A stretch of DNA of 64,000 bases from Bog-473 sp963783965 (GCA_963783965.1 CAWAPQ010000013.1:496001-560000), one strand, 5' to 3'. Numbered from the stretch's first letter, positions 8,841-18,044 are shown. Numbers and translations are program-made. The notes: generated by a model not told the origin, from the sequence alone.

Positions 8841-9737
8841 GTGAAGAGCCCGCTCGAGTTCTGGCTCTATCTGCCGCAGATGCGCCTGACCATGGACCAG
8901 ATGGTGGCGCGCGCCCGGGCCGCGGAGGCGGCCGGGTTCGACGGCATCGCCAACATGGACCACATGGCGCCGCCGCTGGCGGACAGCCAGCCCATGTTCG
9001 AGGCGATGATCACGAGCGCCTGGCTTGCCGGCCGGACGGAGCGCCTCCGGGTCGGCTCGCTCGTCCTGTGCGACTCGTTCCGGCACCCGGCCGTCCTGGC
9101 CCGCGAGGCCGTCTCCATCGACCACGCCTCCGGGGGACGGTTCGAGCTCGGGATCGGCTGGGGTTCGGTGGTCGACGAAATGCGGACATTCGGCATCGGT
9201 TCGCCGGAGGCGAAGGCGCGGCTGGGCCGGCTGCGGGAATCGCTCGAGATCATCACCGCGTTGTGGGCGGGCGAGACGCTCGACTACGAGGGCGAGCACT
9301 TCACCCTGCGCGGCGCGCAGCAGCAGCCCGGTCCGGTGGGGAAGATCCCGATCGTCATCGGCGGGGCGGGCAAGGGAACGATGCAGTTGGTTGCCGCCCA
9401 CGCCGACTGGTGGAACGTGCACACGCACATCGTCGACCGGCTCGACGAGATGCGCCCGCTCTCGGGGAACGCCCGCTGTTCGCTGCAGGTTCAGCTGGCC
9501 CTCGTCCCATCGCCGGCCTCGCGCCACGAGATCGAGGCGACGGCGCGCCGGCGCTTCGGCGCAATCCCGGTGGTCGGCACCGCCCCCGAACTCGTGGACT
9601 ACTTCGGCGCGCTGCAGGAGCGGGGCGTCGAACGGGTCTATGCCTGGTTCTGCGACTTTGCCCCGCCCGAGACCTTGGCCGCGTTCGGAGACACCGTGAT
9701 CAGGCAATTCGGAGGCTCCGGCACACCCGGCCCCTGA
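8841..9737 (+). CDS. LLM-class (luciferase-like) F420-dependent oxidoreductase
   Basis: A 298-residue TIM-barrel flavin/F420 enzyme. It opens with the strand FWLYLPQMRL, continues with AAEAAGFDGIANMDHM and the family signature FRHPAVLAREAVSIDHASGGRFELGIGWG near residues 75-105, then the late IPIVIGGAGKGTMQLVAAHADWWN. Members reduce or hydroxylate substrates with F420H2 or FMNH2. The GTG at 8841 was chosen because GAGGAG lies eight bases upstream; an earlier in-frame GTG at 8799 has no such site. The natural substrate is unknown. Confidence 0.88.
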   Translation: MKSPLEFWLYLPQMRLTMDQMVARARAAEAAGFDGIANMDHMAPPLADSQPMFEAMITSAWLAGRTERLRVGSLVLCDSFRHPAVLAREAVSIDHASGGRFELGIGWGSVVDEMRTFGIGSPEAKARLGRLRESLEIITALWAGETLDYEGEHFTLRGAQQQPGPVGKIPIVIGGAGKGTMQLVAAHADWWNVHTHIVDRLDEMRPLSGNARCSLQVQLALVPSPASRHEIEATARRRFGAIPVVGTAPELVDYFGALQERGVERVYAWFCDFAPPETLAAFGDTVIRQFGGSGTPGP

Positions 9738-9822
9738 GCCAGGTCGCTGCCGGCCGCCCACCCCGCCGGTCCGCCCCGCCAGGATCCCGTTGGTGGTCTA
9801 GTATTCCGGATACAGATTACAA

Positions 9823-9832
9823 GTGTCGACAC
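9823..9832. promoter_or_regulatory. Perfect palindrome GTGTCGACAC upstream of the desaturase
   Basis: A ten-base perfect palindrome in the leader of the desaturase gene, just downstream of AT-rich promoter-like sequence at 9797-9820. It could be an operator for the TetR encoded at the other end of the desaturase gene. Confidence 0.35.
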
Positions 9833-9888
9833 ACAGTGTTCACCCGGTTCCCTGTAGCGCGCGACAACGAATGCGGGGAACGGAAACT

Positions 9889-10935
9889 GTGCCAACGGCC
9901 ACCATTGAAACGACCACTGCGGACTTCGGTGCCCTGGCTCGAAAGGTCCGCCAGGCGGGCCTGCTGGACCGCCGCTTCGGTTATTACAGCCTCATGATCC
10001 CGCTGACCGTCCTGGCGTTCGCGGTGGGCTTCGCCGCCTTGATCCTCATCGGGAGCTCGTGGTGGGCACTCGGCGTCGCCGGTTTTCTCGGCCTCGCCTT
10101 CACCCAGCTCGGCTTCGTCGGACACGACGCCGGCCATCAAGAGGTCTTCCGGTCCAGACGGGCCAACCGGGCTCTCGGACTCGCCGTCGGCAACGTGTTG
10201 ATCGGGATGAGCTTCGGCTGGTGGGTCCCGAAGCACAGCGCGCACCACGCGCATCCCAACGAAGTCGGCCGCGACCCCGATGTCAGTGCGGCAGCCGTCA
10301 CCCCGGCGGTGCACGCTGAGACGAGCGGGCCGGGCCGGACGGCGCGGTTCATGACGAAGTGGCAGGCGCCGCTGTTCTTCCCCCTCATGGTCCTGCGCAG
10401 CACGGGCATCTACGTGCTGGGCATTCAGCGGCTGGTCCGCCAGCGCGACAGGGCGGCATTCCTGGAGGCCGCCCTCCTCGGCATGCACGCCGCCCTCTAC
10501 CTCGCCTGCGTGTTCTGGGTCCTCTCCCCGCTCAAGGCCGTGGCATTCATCGCCATTCAGCAAGCTGTCTTCTCCGTCTACCTGGGGTGCAGCTTTGCCC
10601 CCAACCACAAGGGGATGCCGCTCGTCGATCCGGACCAGAGACTGAGCTTCGTCCGGCGCCAGGTCATCACCTCGCGCAACGTGGCGGGCGGCTGGTTCAC
10701 CAACGTGGCCCTCGGTGGTCTCAACTTCCAGATTGAGCACCACCTCTTCCCGAGCATGCCCCGTCCGAACCTGTCCCGGGCCCAGGCCATTGTGAAGGAC
10801 TTCTGCGTCGAGAACGACCTCAGCTATCGCGAGGACAGCCTGACCGGCTCCTACCGCCAGACGATCCGGTACCTGCGGGCGGATGCACTGGCCGCCGCGC
10901 AGCCGCGGCTCCTCATGGCTCCAGCCGGTCGATAG
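9889..10935 (+). CDS. Membrane fatty-acid/acyl-CoA desaturase
   Basis: A 348-residue integral-membrane desaturase. The three histidine boxes for the di-iron centre are GHDAGH, HSAHHAHPN and QIEHHLFP, in the order of front-end or delta-9 type enzymes, separated by hydrophobic segments (for example around residues 36-70 and 190-225). There is no fused cytochrome b5 or reductase domain, so electrons must come from another protein. It would introduce a double bond into a lipid acyl chain. GTG 9889 has GGGGA nine bases upstream. The stop lies 23 bases inside the convergent TetR gene, a rare tail overlap. Confidence 0.92.
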   Translation: MPTATIETTTADFGALARKVRQAGLLDRRFGYYSLMIPLTVLAFAVGFAALILIGSSWWALGVAGFLGLAFTQLGFVGHDAGHQEVFRSRRANRALGLAVGNVLIGMSFGWWVPKHSAHHAHPNEVGRDPDVSAAAVTPAVHAETSGPGRTARFMTKWQAPLFFPLMVLRSTGIYVLGIQRLVRQRDRAAFLEAALLGMHAALYLACVFWVLSPLKAVAFIAIQQAVFSVYLGCSFAPNHKGMPLVDPDQRLSFVRRQVITSRNVAGGWFTNVALGGLNFQIEHHLFPSMPRPNLSRAQAIVKDFCVENDLSYREDSLTGSYRQTIRYLRADALAAAQPRLLMAPAGR

Positions 10936-11500
10936 CGCTCTGCACGAAGGAGAGGGTGGCATCGTGCCCGGCGGTGACGCCGAGCACCCGCTCGAGTGAG
11001 AGCACCTGGGAGAGCCCCGTCATGAGGAGCAGGGCGACGATCGGGGGGAGCTGCTCGGGGGTGACCCCGTCTGCGTCGAGAGCGGCCGTCAGCGCCACCA
11101 GCTGCGCGGCGCGGGAGCGCTCGGCGTAGCGCGCGATCTCGGTGCGAATGGACTTGCGGTGATTCGCCAGCGCGACGAATTCGGACATGAAGGCCGCCCC
11201 CCGGGGATCGGCGTTGAGATGCCAGAGCGTCCGCAGAGAGTTGTCGGCCGTGACGGTTCGTTCGAAGTGGGTGAGGCTCTCATCGGCCCGACGACGGAAG
11301 ACCTCGAGGAAGAGGTCGTCCATGGTGCGGAAGTAGTAGTGGACCAGCTGCGGCTTCAGCCCCGCCTTCGCCCCCACACGGCGTGACGTGACGGCCGCGT
11401 AGCCCTCGTCGAGCAGGAGCTGCTCCGCGGCATTCAGCAGCTGGGCCCTGGTCTTGGAGTCGGCCGCGCCAATCCGTCTCGGCTGGGATGCCGTCGTCAT
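10913..11500 (-). CDS. TetR-family transcriptional regulator
   Basis: A 195-residue regulator with an N-terminal helix-turn-helix (KTRAQLLNAAEQLLLDEGY, then VTSRRVGAKAGLKPQLVHYYF) and a helical ligand-binding C-terminal half. It lies tail to tail with the desaturase and is divergent from the P450 at 11.6 kb. It may repress either neighbour; the short palindrome 11504-11514 just before its start is a possible site of action. The ligand is unknown. Confidence 0.9.
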   Translation of the reverse strand: MTTASQPRRIGAADSKTRAQLLNAAEQLLLDEGYAAVTSRRVGAKAGLKPQLVHYYFRTMDDLFLEVFRRRADESLTHFERTVTADNSLRTLWHLNADPRGAAFMSEFVALANHRKSIRTEIARYAERSRAAQLVALTAALDADGVTPEQLPPIVALLLMTGLSQVLSLERVLGVTAGHDATLSFVQSAIDRLEP

Positions 11501-11503
11501 ACC

Positions 11504-11514
11504 GACAACTTGTC
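11504..11514. promoter_or_regulatory. Palindrome GACAA-C-TTGTC before the TetR gene
   Basis: Five-base perfect arms around one central base, four bases upstream of the TetR start and facing the P450 gene. Short, so only a weak operator candidate. Confidence 0.3.
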
Positions 11515-11613
11515 ACATTTGGGAAGCGGTGCTAAGCATTCGCCAAAAGGATGCTGAGCAGCTGCACAGCACCGTCGGCCCCGCCGCGCGGCGGGAAGCG
11601 AAGGGAGACCGCG

Positions 11614-12891
11614 TTGCCCGATTGGGAGACCATCGACTTCTTCAGCGACCAGTCCCTCGTCGAAGACCCCTACCCCTACTTCGAGCACCTGCGGTCACAG
11701 TGCCCCGTCCTGCCCACCGAGAATCTCGGTGTCGTCGCGGTGTCAGGCTACGAGGAGGCATTGGAGGTCTACCTCGACACCGAGACGTTCTCGTCCTGCA
11801 ACTCGGTGATCGGCCCGTTCGCCACCTTCCCGGTGCCGCTCGAGGGTGACGACGTGGGCGCCATCATTGACGGCCACCGGGACCAGCTGCCGATGAACGA
11901 GCACATGGTGACCATGGACCCTCCCATGCACACCCAAGAGCGCGCCCTGGTGATGCGCCTGCTCACCCCGAAGCGCCTCAAGGAGAACGAGGAGTTCATG
12001 TGGGGACTGGCCGATCGGCAGATCGACGAGTTCGTCGGGGCCGGCCACTGCGAGTTCATCAGCGCGTACACCCAACCGTTCGCCATGCTTGCGGTCGCCG
12101 ATGTCCTCGGGGTGCCCGCAGCCGACCATCAGCGATTCCGCGAATTCTTCGGACTGAGCAACACGCCCGGCGAGCTCGGAGGTGAAGCGAACATCGGCAA
12201 CGCCCTCGAAGGACTCGACGGCTGGTTCGCCCAGTACATCGAAGATCGGCGGCGCGCGCCGCGCGAGGATGCGCTGACACGTTTGGCGTTGGCCACCTAC
12301 CCGGACGGGTCGACGCCCGACGTGATCGCCGTCGTACGGACGGCGACGTTCCTCTTCGCCGCCGGCCAGGAAACGACCGCCCGTCTGCTCGCTGTCGGCC
12401 TGAAATACCTCTGCGAGTACCCTGACCTGCAGGACGAACTCCGGGCCCACCCCGAGCGCATCCCCGACTTCATAGAGGAATGCCTGCGCATTGAGAGCCC
12501 GGTGAAGTCGGACTTCCGTCTGGCCCGCCGATCGACCACGGTCGCCGGGGTCGATATCCCCGCCGGCACGCCGGTGATGCTGCTCAACGGAGCGGCCAAC
12601 CGCGACCCGCGGCTCTTCGAATGCCCAGCGGAATTCCGGCTCGACCGGCCCAACGCGAAGGTCCACCTCGCCTTCGGGCGCGGCGTGCATGCCTGCCCCG
12701 GCGGGCCCTTGGCCCGCGTGGAGGGCCGCGTCAGCATTGCGCGCATCCTCGACCGGATGCGTGACATCCGGCTCTCCGAGGAGCACCACGGGCCGCCGTC
12801 GGCCCGCCACTTCGAGTACGAGCCCACCTGGGTCCTCCGCGGCCTCCACCAGCTGCACATCGAATTCACCCCGGCCGAGGTCGCGCCATGA
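11614..12891 (+). CDS. Cytochrome P450 (TPKRLKENE paralogue 1)
   Basis: A 425-residue P450 starting at a TTG that has AAGGGAG six bases upstream; an in-frame ATG at 11551 would add a tail with no family resemblance. Landmarks are AAGQETT at about 249-255, E289/R292 (ECLR) and the haem Cys361 in FGRGVHACPGG. It shares the segment LLTPKRLKENE and the C-terminal EEHHGPPSAR with the P450s at 18.0 and 51.2 kb. Members of this clade hydroxylate terpenoid or steroid-like compounds in characterised relatives; the substrate here is inferred only. It overlaps the next SDR gene by four bases (ATGA). Confidence 0.93.
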   Translation: MPDWETIDFFSDQSLVEDPYPYFEHLRSQCPVLPTENLGVVAVSGYEEALEVYLDTETFSSCNSVIGPFATFPVPLEGDDVGAIIDGHRDQLPMNEHMVTMDPPMHTQERALVMRLLTPKRLKENEEFMWGLADRQIDEFVGAGHCEFISAYTQPFAMLAVADVLGVPAADHQRFREFFGLSNTPGELGGEANIGNALEGLDGWFAQYIEDRRRAPREDALTRLALATYPDGSTPDVIAVVRTATFLFAAGQETTARLLAVGLKYLCEYPDLQDELRAHPERIPDFIEECLRIESPVKSDFRLARRSTTVAGVDIPAGTPVMLLNGAANRDPRLFECPAEFRLDRPNAKVHLAFGRGVHACPGGPLARVEGRVSIARILDRMRDIRLSEEHHGPPSARHFEYEPTWVLRGLHQLHIEFTPAEVAP

Positions 12892-13634
12892 GCGGGCGCG
12901 TGGCGGTGGTGACCGGGGCTGCGTCGGGCATCGGCCTCGGCGTGGCCAACAGATTGGCGGCAGACGGTCGCGCCGTGGCCCTGCTCGATCGTGACGTTGC
13001 GGGCGTGACGCAGGCGACCGAGGCACTGACCGGCGGGGGACGATCCGCGGCCGGCTACCAGGTCGACGTGGCGGATCGCCGCGAGCTCCAGCGGGTGTTC
13101 ACCGACGTGCGGGAGAAGCTGGGACCGATCACGATCCTGGTGACCAGCGCGGGCATTGAGTCGTTCGACGCCGTGGCCGACATCACGCCCGAGAAGTGGG
13201 ACCGTCTGCTGGCGGTGAACCTGACCGGCACCTTCACCTGCATGCAGTTGGCCGTACCCGACATGACGGCCGCGGGCTGGGGCAGGATCGTGACCATCTC
13301 CTCGTCGAGCGCACAATCGGGAGCGCCCCACATGGCGCACTACGTCGCGTCCAAGGGCGGGGTGATCGGCCTCACGAAGGCGTTCGCCCGGGAATTCGCG
13401 GGTCAGGGCATCACGGTGAACACCATTCCGCCGACCATCGTCGACACGCCCATGGCCCGCAACGCGGCCGGGGTCGGGAACGTGCCCAGCATCGACGTCA
13501 TGGGTCGCATGGTCCCGACCGGACGGGCGGGCACGCCGGACGACATCGCTGCCACGTGCGCGTTCCTGTGCTCTGACGAAGCCAGCTACATCACGGGTCA
13601 GCTCATCGGCGTCAACGGAGGCATGTACATCTGA
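12888..13634 (+). CDS. Short-chain dehydrogenase/reductase
   Basis: A 248-residue classical SDR: TGAASGIG cofactor turn at about 10-17, the Ser of TISSSSAQSG, the active-site YVASKGG, and a C-terminal VNGGMYI. It would oxidise the alcohol made by the P450 it overlaps. The block TPEKWDRLLAVNLTGTF and the C-terminal EASYITGQLIGVNGG are nearly the same as in the SDR at 21.7 kb, so the two are paralogues. Confidence 0.93.
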   Translation: MSGRVAVVTGAASGIGLGVANRLAADGRAVALLDRDVAGVTQATEALTGGGRSAAGYQVDVADRRELQRVFTDVREKLGPITILVTSAGIESFDAVADITPEKWDRLLAVNLTGTFTCMQLAVPDMTAAGWGRIVTISSSSAQSGAPHMAHYVASKGGVIGLTKAFAREFAGQGITVNTIPPTIVDTPMARNAAGVGNVPSIDVMGRMVPTGRAGTPDDIAATCAFLCSDEASYITGQLIGVNGGMYI

Positions 13635-13641
13635 ACCCGGC

Positions 13642-15120
13642 TCACGGCGAGGCGGCGCAACGCGTCCCCTTGGCCGGCAGCACCCGGTCGACGATGTACG
13701 CCGTCACCACGTTCGCCATGCAGGTGTTGGTGGAGCCGTTCAGCAGCCAGGTGTGCCCGTAGCCGACATAGGTGACCAGCCGTCCCCCGGTCGCGGCGGC
13801 GAGCTGCGGTGCGACGACGTAGGGGGTGTTGGGGTCGTAGACGTTGCCGATCACCAGAGGCGTCGGCGCGCCGTGTGACGAGAGATGCGCAATGGGCTCG
13901 TTCGATCCGGACCAGCCGGGGCAGGCGATGAGATAGTTGGCGACCGCCTCGGCACCGGCCAGCGGATACCGCGCGGCCAGCATTCGAGCCAGCTGCGCGG
14001 TGGTGGCCGCGTCGGGATGTCCCACCGCATCGCTGCAGGTGATCGTCCAGAGCGGACCGACGAGCGACTCCCCGTTCAGGTCGTCCTCCAACCCGAGCGC
14101 CACCGACCGGAGCGGCGCCCCGTTGCCGGCCGCGGCCGCGGCGAGCGCGGGGAAATACCCGGGGGTGAAGGTCGGCGCAGAAATGTAGAGCAGCGAGGCG
14201 GTGTACAGATCGCCCACCGTCACCGGCGTCGTGTCGCCCCCGCCCGGTGCGGCCAGCGGTGCAGTACTCAGCTGTGCCTGCACCTTCTTGTAGAAGCCGA
14301 CCGGATCCGCGCCCAGCGGGCAGTTCGGCTGAGAGGTACAGCTCTGCAGTCCATGGGTGAGCGCCGTCTCGATGGCGGGCGCGTCGGCCTTGGCGTCCGA
14401 AATGAGGCTCAGGTTGGCGTCGACGGCGCCGTCGAGCACCATGGCGCCCACGTGCCCGGGAAACAGTTGGGCGTACACGGAGCCCAGCGCTGTTCCGTAG
14501 GACATGCCGTAGAAGTCGATCTTCTTCATGCCCAGTGCCGCCCGGAGCCGGTCCATGTCACGGGCCGACGTCGTGGTGTTCACCGTCGGGAACAGCGTCG
14601 GGTACTTGTCCTGACAGGAGCGCCCCAGGCCGGCGAACGTCCGGGTGGCCGCGGCCGTCCCCGCCACAGCGCTGCCGGCCGCGGCGGCAGACGGTCCGCA
14701 GAGCAGTGGCTCGCTCGATCCTGTTCCCCGTTCGTCGAAGCTCACCAGGGTGAACTGGTCCTTCACGGCCGCCGGGACGAGCGAGGCCAGAATCGGCAGT
14801 ATCAGGACACCGCTCTCCCCGGGGCCGCCCGGATTGAAGACGATGACACCCTTGCTCTGCGCCACCGGGTGCTCCATCACCGCCAATGGCACCGATCCCT
14901 CGGAAGGGTGGCGATAGTCGAGCGGGACGGCGAGGCTGCCACACACGTAGCCCGACACCTTCGGGCAGGGCGACCAGGCGATGTGCCCGCTGGTCGCCGC
15001 CGCGGCCGGTCCGGCACCGGCGACGGCTACCGGCGAGAGGGCGAGTACCAACGGCATCAGCAGCAGGGGCCGCACCCGTCGACTCGCCTGTGCGGTGCGA
15101 CTCAACAGCGCGCGGAACAC
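13642..15120 (-). CDS. Secreted alpha/beta hydrolase, tripeptidyl-aminopeptidase-like
   Basis: A 492-residue exported serine hydrolase. The N-terminus has arginines, a hydrophobic core (LLLMPLVLALSPVAVAG) and an AxA-type cleavage site near residue 40. The oxyanion segment NPGGPGESG is followed by DERGTGSSEPLLC, the nucleophile elbow GMSYGTALG, the Asp in NVYDPNTPY and the His in GYGHTW; the last block matches the TAP C-terminal domain of Streptomyces tripeptidyl aminopeptidases and their esterase relatives. Several cysteines suggest disulphides. GTG 15120 has GGGAG three bases upstream. It may cut peptides or esters outside the cell; it is the only obviously secreted enzyme of region B. Confidence 0.88.
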   Translation of the reverse strand: MFRALLSRTAQASRRVRPLLLMPLVLALSPVAVAGAGPAAAATSGHIAWSPCPKVSGYVCGSLAVPLDYRHPSEGSVPLAVMEHPVAQSKGVIVFNPGGPGESGVLILPILASLVPAAVKDQFTLVSFDERGTGSSEPLLCGPSAAAAGSAVAGTAAATRTFAGLGRSCQDKYPTLFPTVNTTTSARDMDRLRAALGMKKIDFYGMSYGTALGSVYAQLFPGHVGAMVLDGAVDANLSLISDAKADAPAIETALTHGLQSCTSQPNCPLGADPVGFYKKVQAQLSTAPLAAPGGGDTTPVTVGDLYTASLLYISAPTFTPGYFPALAAAAAGNGAPLRSVALGLEDDLNGESLVGPLWTITCSDAVGHPDAATTAQLARMLAARYPLAGAEAVANYLIACPGWSGSNEPIAHLSSHGAPTPLVIGNVYDPNTPYVVAPQLAAATGGRLVTYVGYGHTWLLNGSTNTCMANVVTAYIVDRVLPAKGTRCAASP

Positions 15121-15255
15121 AATCTCCCAAACCCCCTGAGCCCCCGGGCCCGACGTCGACCGCCCGTACCGCTGCGACGCTAGCCGGACCGTCGTCCAGC
15201 AGAGCGTGCAGACCGCTGATCGCATCCACCGGGTCCTGGTGCGAGAGTATGCGCC

Positions 15256-16423
15256 GTGACGACCCACCCCTTCCGTGACGTCGCCATCGCCGGCGTCGCC
15301 AACACGGTGCAGGCCCGGGCTCTGCCGGACCACGATTCGACGTCCATCGCCCTGCTCGGTGCGCTCGGGGCGCTGGCCGATGCCGGCGTGCAGCCCCACG
15401 AGGTCGACGGAGTGGTGGGGACCGACTGCGCGCAGATCGCGCTCCAGCTGGGCCTCGGACCCTGCACCAGGAGGCCCAGTGCCATGGGCATTCCGGCGCT
15501 CCTCGATGCCGCGGCCCTCATCACCACCGGACAGTGCACTGTCGTGCTGATCGCCGCCGGGGGTGCCGGCGTCCACCTCGACCGAACGTCGACGGCACCC
15601 TGGACCCGTCCGGCCAACGAGCTCGTGGTGGGCTACGGGCTGTTCACCGCAGCCGAATTCGCGCTCATGGCTCGACGGCACATGGTGACCTACGGCACCA
15701 CGCCCGAGCAGATGGCCGCCGTCGCCGCAGTGATCCGGACCAACGGGCACGCCAACCCCGATGCCGTGTACTCGGGACGAGGGCCTTTCACTCCCGCCGA
15801 CATCCTCGCCTCCCGCATGATCGCGGACCCGTTCCATCTCCTCGACTGCGCCACGACGTCTGAGGGCGGCTGCGCCATTGTGTTGACCGGGGCGGAACGC
15901 GCCGGTTCGGGCGGCGCGGCCCCCGTGTGGATCCTCGGCGGGGCCAGCGATGCCTTCGGACCCGCCTACGTCGTCGCCCCCGTCTGGGACTTCCAGCCCC
16001 GGCGCCGATTCCTTCCCGGCGGGGCTCGTGGGCGCGCGGGCAGCCCGCCTCGCCTTCGCTGCCGCCGGCCTGACACCGACCGACGTGGACGTGGCCGAGC
16101 TGTACGACCCGTTCTCGTTCGAGGTCATCAGACAGCTCGAGGCCTTCGGCTTCTGCGGGCCCGGCGAGGGTGGGCCCTTCGTCGAGGGGGGCAACATAGG
16201 GCCGGGGGGCACCCTCCCCGTGACGACCGATGGCGGGACAATGTCGTTCAGCCACCCCGGCATCAACGCGCAGCAATTGCAGCGGGTCATCCGGGCCACC
16301 GAGCAGCTGCGGGGGACCTGCGCCTCCAACCAGGTCGCCGGCGCGGAGGTCGCCTTGTGCTCGAACGGCGGCGCGGGCGCCCTGTTCTGCGACGTCCTGC
16401 TCCTGGGCCGGGAGCGCCCATGA
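15256..16423 (+). pseudogene. Thiolase-fold (SCP-x/Ltp2-like) protein with a one-base frameshift
   Basis: Residues 1 to about 248 read in frame one (VAIAGVANTVQARALPDHDST at the start, later GYGLFTAAEFALMARRHM and TSEGGCAIVLT). At about 15997-16000 the frame must shift by one extra base: after DFQP the thiolase sequence resumes in frame two as FPAGLVGARAARLAFAAAGL, TDVDVAELYDPFSFE and SHPGIN, and ends NGGAGALF at the stop 16421-16423. Removing one C of the CCCC run restores a continuous protein of about 388 residues. The fold lacks the classical N-terminal nucleophile Cys motif, as in Ltp2-type aldolases. The next gene, a DUF35 partner, overlaps by ATGA. It may be a true pseudogene or a read error. 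Confidence 0.8.
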
Positions 16424-16836
16424 GCCTCCTCCTCCCCCAGCCCGGAGGAATTCCGGCGCCGCAACCCAGTCTGCACAGTCGGCCGTACTGGGAGGGCTGT
16501 CGACGCCGGCAGCTGCTCTATCAGCGTTGCGCCGAGTGCTCGTTCCGCGGTCTCTCGGCTTTCACCGTGTGTGCCCAGTGTCATGCCACCGCGCCGGTCT
16601 GGGAGGAGAGCGCAGGGCACGGCTCCCTCTACAGCTGGACCGTGGTGTGGCGGCCCCCGGACATTTCGTTCCAGGTGCCGTACGCACCGGCAGTGGTTCG
16701 TCTGGACGAGGGATTCTGGATGCTGAGCGCCGTCATCGGCTGCGAGCCCGCAGAGCTGCACGAGGACCTGCGGCTGGCGGTCGAATTCCACCCGGCCTCC
16801 GACGACATCACACTGCCGTACTTCCGTCCGGCCTGA
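16420..16836 (+). CDS. DUF35 zinc-ribbon / OB-fold acyl-CoA-binding protein
   Basis: A 138-residue protein with an N-terminal rubredoxin-like zinc ribbon (CAECSFRGLSAFTVCAQC, about 33-50) and a C-terminal OB fold (GSLYSWTVVWRPP and later). DUF35 proteins form complexes with thiolase-fold enzymes, for example the Ltp2 retro-aldolase in steroid side-chain degradation, where they hold the acyl-CoA. The ATGA overlap with the thiolase-fold gene fits an obligate pair. Confidence 0.88.
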   Translation: MSLLLPQPGGIPAPQPSLHSRPYWEGCRRRQLLYQRCAECSFRGLSAFTVCAQCHATAPVWEESAGHGSLYSWTVVWRPPDISFQVPYAPAVVRLDEGFWMLSAVIGCEPAELHEDLRLAVEFHPASDDITLPYFRPA

Positions 16837-16887
16837 CACCCGTGTGGCGCGGCAGTGGTGTTCGTCGCCACCCCACCGACCCTCCCG

Positions 16888-16893
16888 TAGGAT
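16888..16893 (+). promoter_or_regulatory. Likely -10 element TAGGAT for a leaderless aldolase mRNA
   Basis: TAGGAT fits the actinobacterial TANNNT pattern and ends six bases before the GTG at 16900, the distance expected when transcription starts at the start codon. No ribosome site is needed in that case. Confidence 0.45.
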
Positions 16894-16899
16894 GGGGGC

Positions 16900-17670
16900 G
16901 TGGTATCGGACCGCCTGCCGATGACGTTTCCCTCGTTCGACAGCGTCGAGGACGAGCGTCGGCACCGCAAGCAGCGCCTGGCCGCCGCCTTTCGCCTCTT
17001 CGGGCACTTCGGATTCGACGAAGGTATCGCCGGCCACATCACCGCGCGCGATCCCGAGCTGCTGGACCACTTCTGGGTCAACCCCTTCGGCATGAACTTC
17101 AAGATGATCCGCGTGAAGGACCTGATCCTGGTCAACGACCAAGGAGTGGTGGTCGACGGGAACTGGCCGGTGAACCTGGCGGCGTTCGCCATCCACTCGC
17201 AGGTGCACGCAGCGCGGCCGGACGTCGTGGCGGCGGCGCATGCCCACTCCGTGCACGGCAAGTCGTGGTCGTCGTTGCGACGGCTGCTCGATCCGCTGAC
17301 GCAGGACGCCTGCGCCTTCTACGGGGACCACGCCCTGTTCGAGGACTACACCGGTGTGGTCCTCGACCTCCAGGAGGGCAAGCGGCTGGCGCACGCGCTC
17401 GGCGCCAACAAGGCCGTGATCCTGTCCAACCACGGACTGCTGACCGTGGGTCAGACCTCGGTCGACGAGGCGGCCTGGTGGTTCATCACCATGGAGCGCA
17501 CGTGCCAGGCCCAGTTGCTGGCGGAGGCCGCCGGGTCACCCGTGCTCATCGACCAAGACCAGGCGAAGAAGACGGCAGGACAGGTGGGCCCGTCCATGGC
17601 CGGCTGGCGCGCCTTCCAACCGCTCTACGAGTGGATCGTGTCGGTCCAGCCCGATCTGCTCGACGAGTAG
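16900..17670 (+). CDS. Class II aldolase/adducin family protein
   Basis: A 256-residue protein of the zinc-dependent class II aldolase fold. The metal site is visible as AAAHAHSVHGKSWSS (two of the histidines) and later NHGLLTVGQTSVDEA; the N-terminus has GIAGHITARDPE, the substrate phosphate-loop region of the family. It is the length of short aldolase/decarboxylase-like members. It might cleave a C-C bond in a side-chain acid; a non-sugar role is likely in this setting. The GTG is probably leaderless. Confidence 0.85.
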   Translation: MVSDRLPMTFPSFDSVEDERRHRKQRLAAAFRLFGHFGFDEGIAGHITARDPELLDHFWVNPFGMNFKMIRVKDLILVNDQGVVVDGNWPVNLAAFAIHSQVHAARPDVVAAAHAHSVHGKSWSSLRRLLDPLTQDACAFYGDHALFEDYTGVVLDLQEGKRLAHALGANKAVILSNHGLLTVGQTSVDEAAWWFITMERTCQAQLLAEAAGSPVLIDQDQAKKTAGQVGPSMAGWRAFQPLYEWIVSVQPDLLDE

Positions 17671-17686
17671 CTCGGGCTGGTTCGGC

Positions 17687-18004
17687 TCAGGAACCCTCGC
17701 TCACCGCGCCCCAGCCCTCACCGGGCGTCTCGACGTGGATGATCTCGGGGGCGGCAGCGAGAAGGCGCGGCATGTCCGCCATCGCCGCCTTGAAGTGATC
17801 GGACGACACATGTGCCTCCCCCGCTTCGGCGTCCCGGAATCCCTCAATGAGGAACCAGAGGTTGGGGTCGTCGGCACTCCGGCACCAATCGAAGAAGAGG
17901 TTCCCGGGCTCGGCCCGTGAGGCGGCGATGTAGCCCGCGATCAGCGAAGGGAACTCGTCGGCGTACTTGGCGCGGACCGGCTGCCTGACCACGTTGAAGA
18001 TCAT
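17687..18004 (-). CDS. Antibiotic-biosynthesis-monooxygenase (ABM) domain protein
   Basis: A 105-residue dimeric ferredoxin-like barrel of the ABM/YgiN type: MIFNVVRQPVRAKYADEF, then LFFDWCRSADDPNLWFLIEGFRDAEAGEAHVSSDHF, the typical strand-helix pattern. Related proteins oxidise quinols or cofactor-free aromatic substrates or degrade haem. GGAGTG precedes the ATG. It is the last gene of the six-gene minus-strand operon that begins at 22.4 kb and is convergent with the aldolase gene, 16 bases away. Confidence 0.82.
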   Translation of the reverse strand: MIFNVVRQPVRAKYADEFPSLIAGYIAASRAEPGNLFFDWCRSADDPNLWFLIEGFRDAEAGEAHVSSDHFKAAMADMPRLLAAAPEIIHVETPGEGWGAVSEGS

Positions 18005-18044
18005 CTGACACTCCTCTGTTCCACGGACGGGCGCTCCTCCACCG

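Noticed and set aside
15256..16836. A single fused thiolase-DUF35 protein
   Set aside because: Between about 16000 and 16420 that frame has no family sequence; the thiolase continues in another frame.
13642..17433. A 1263-codon minus-strand frame including the secreted hydrolase
   Set aside because: Only the part to 15120 is real; the rest is antisense to the thiolase, DUF35 and aldolase genes.
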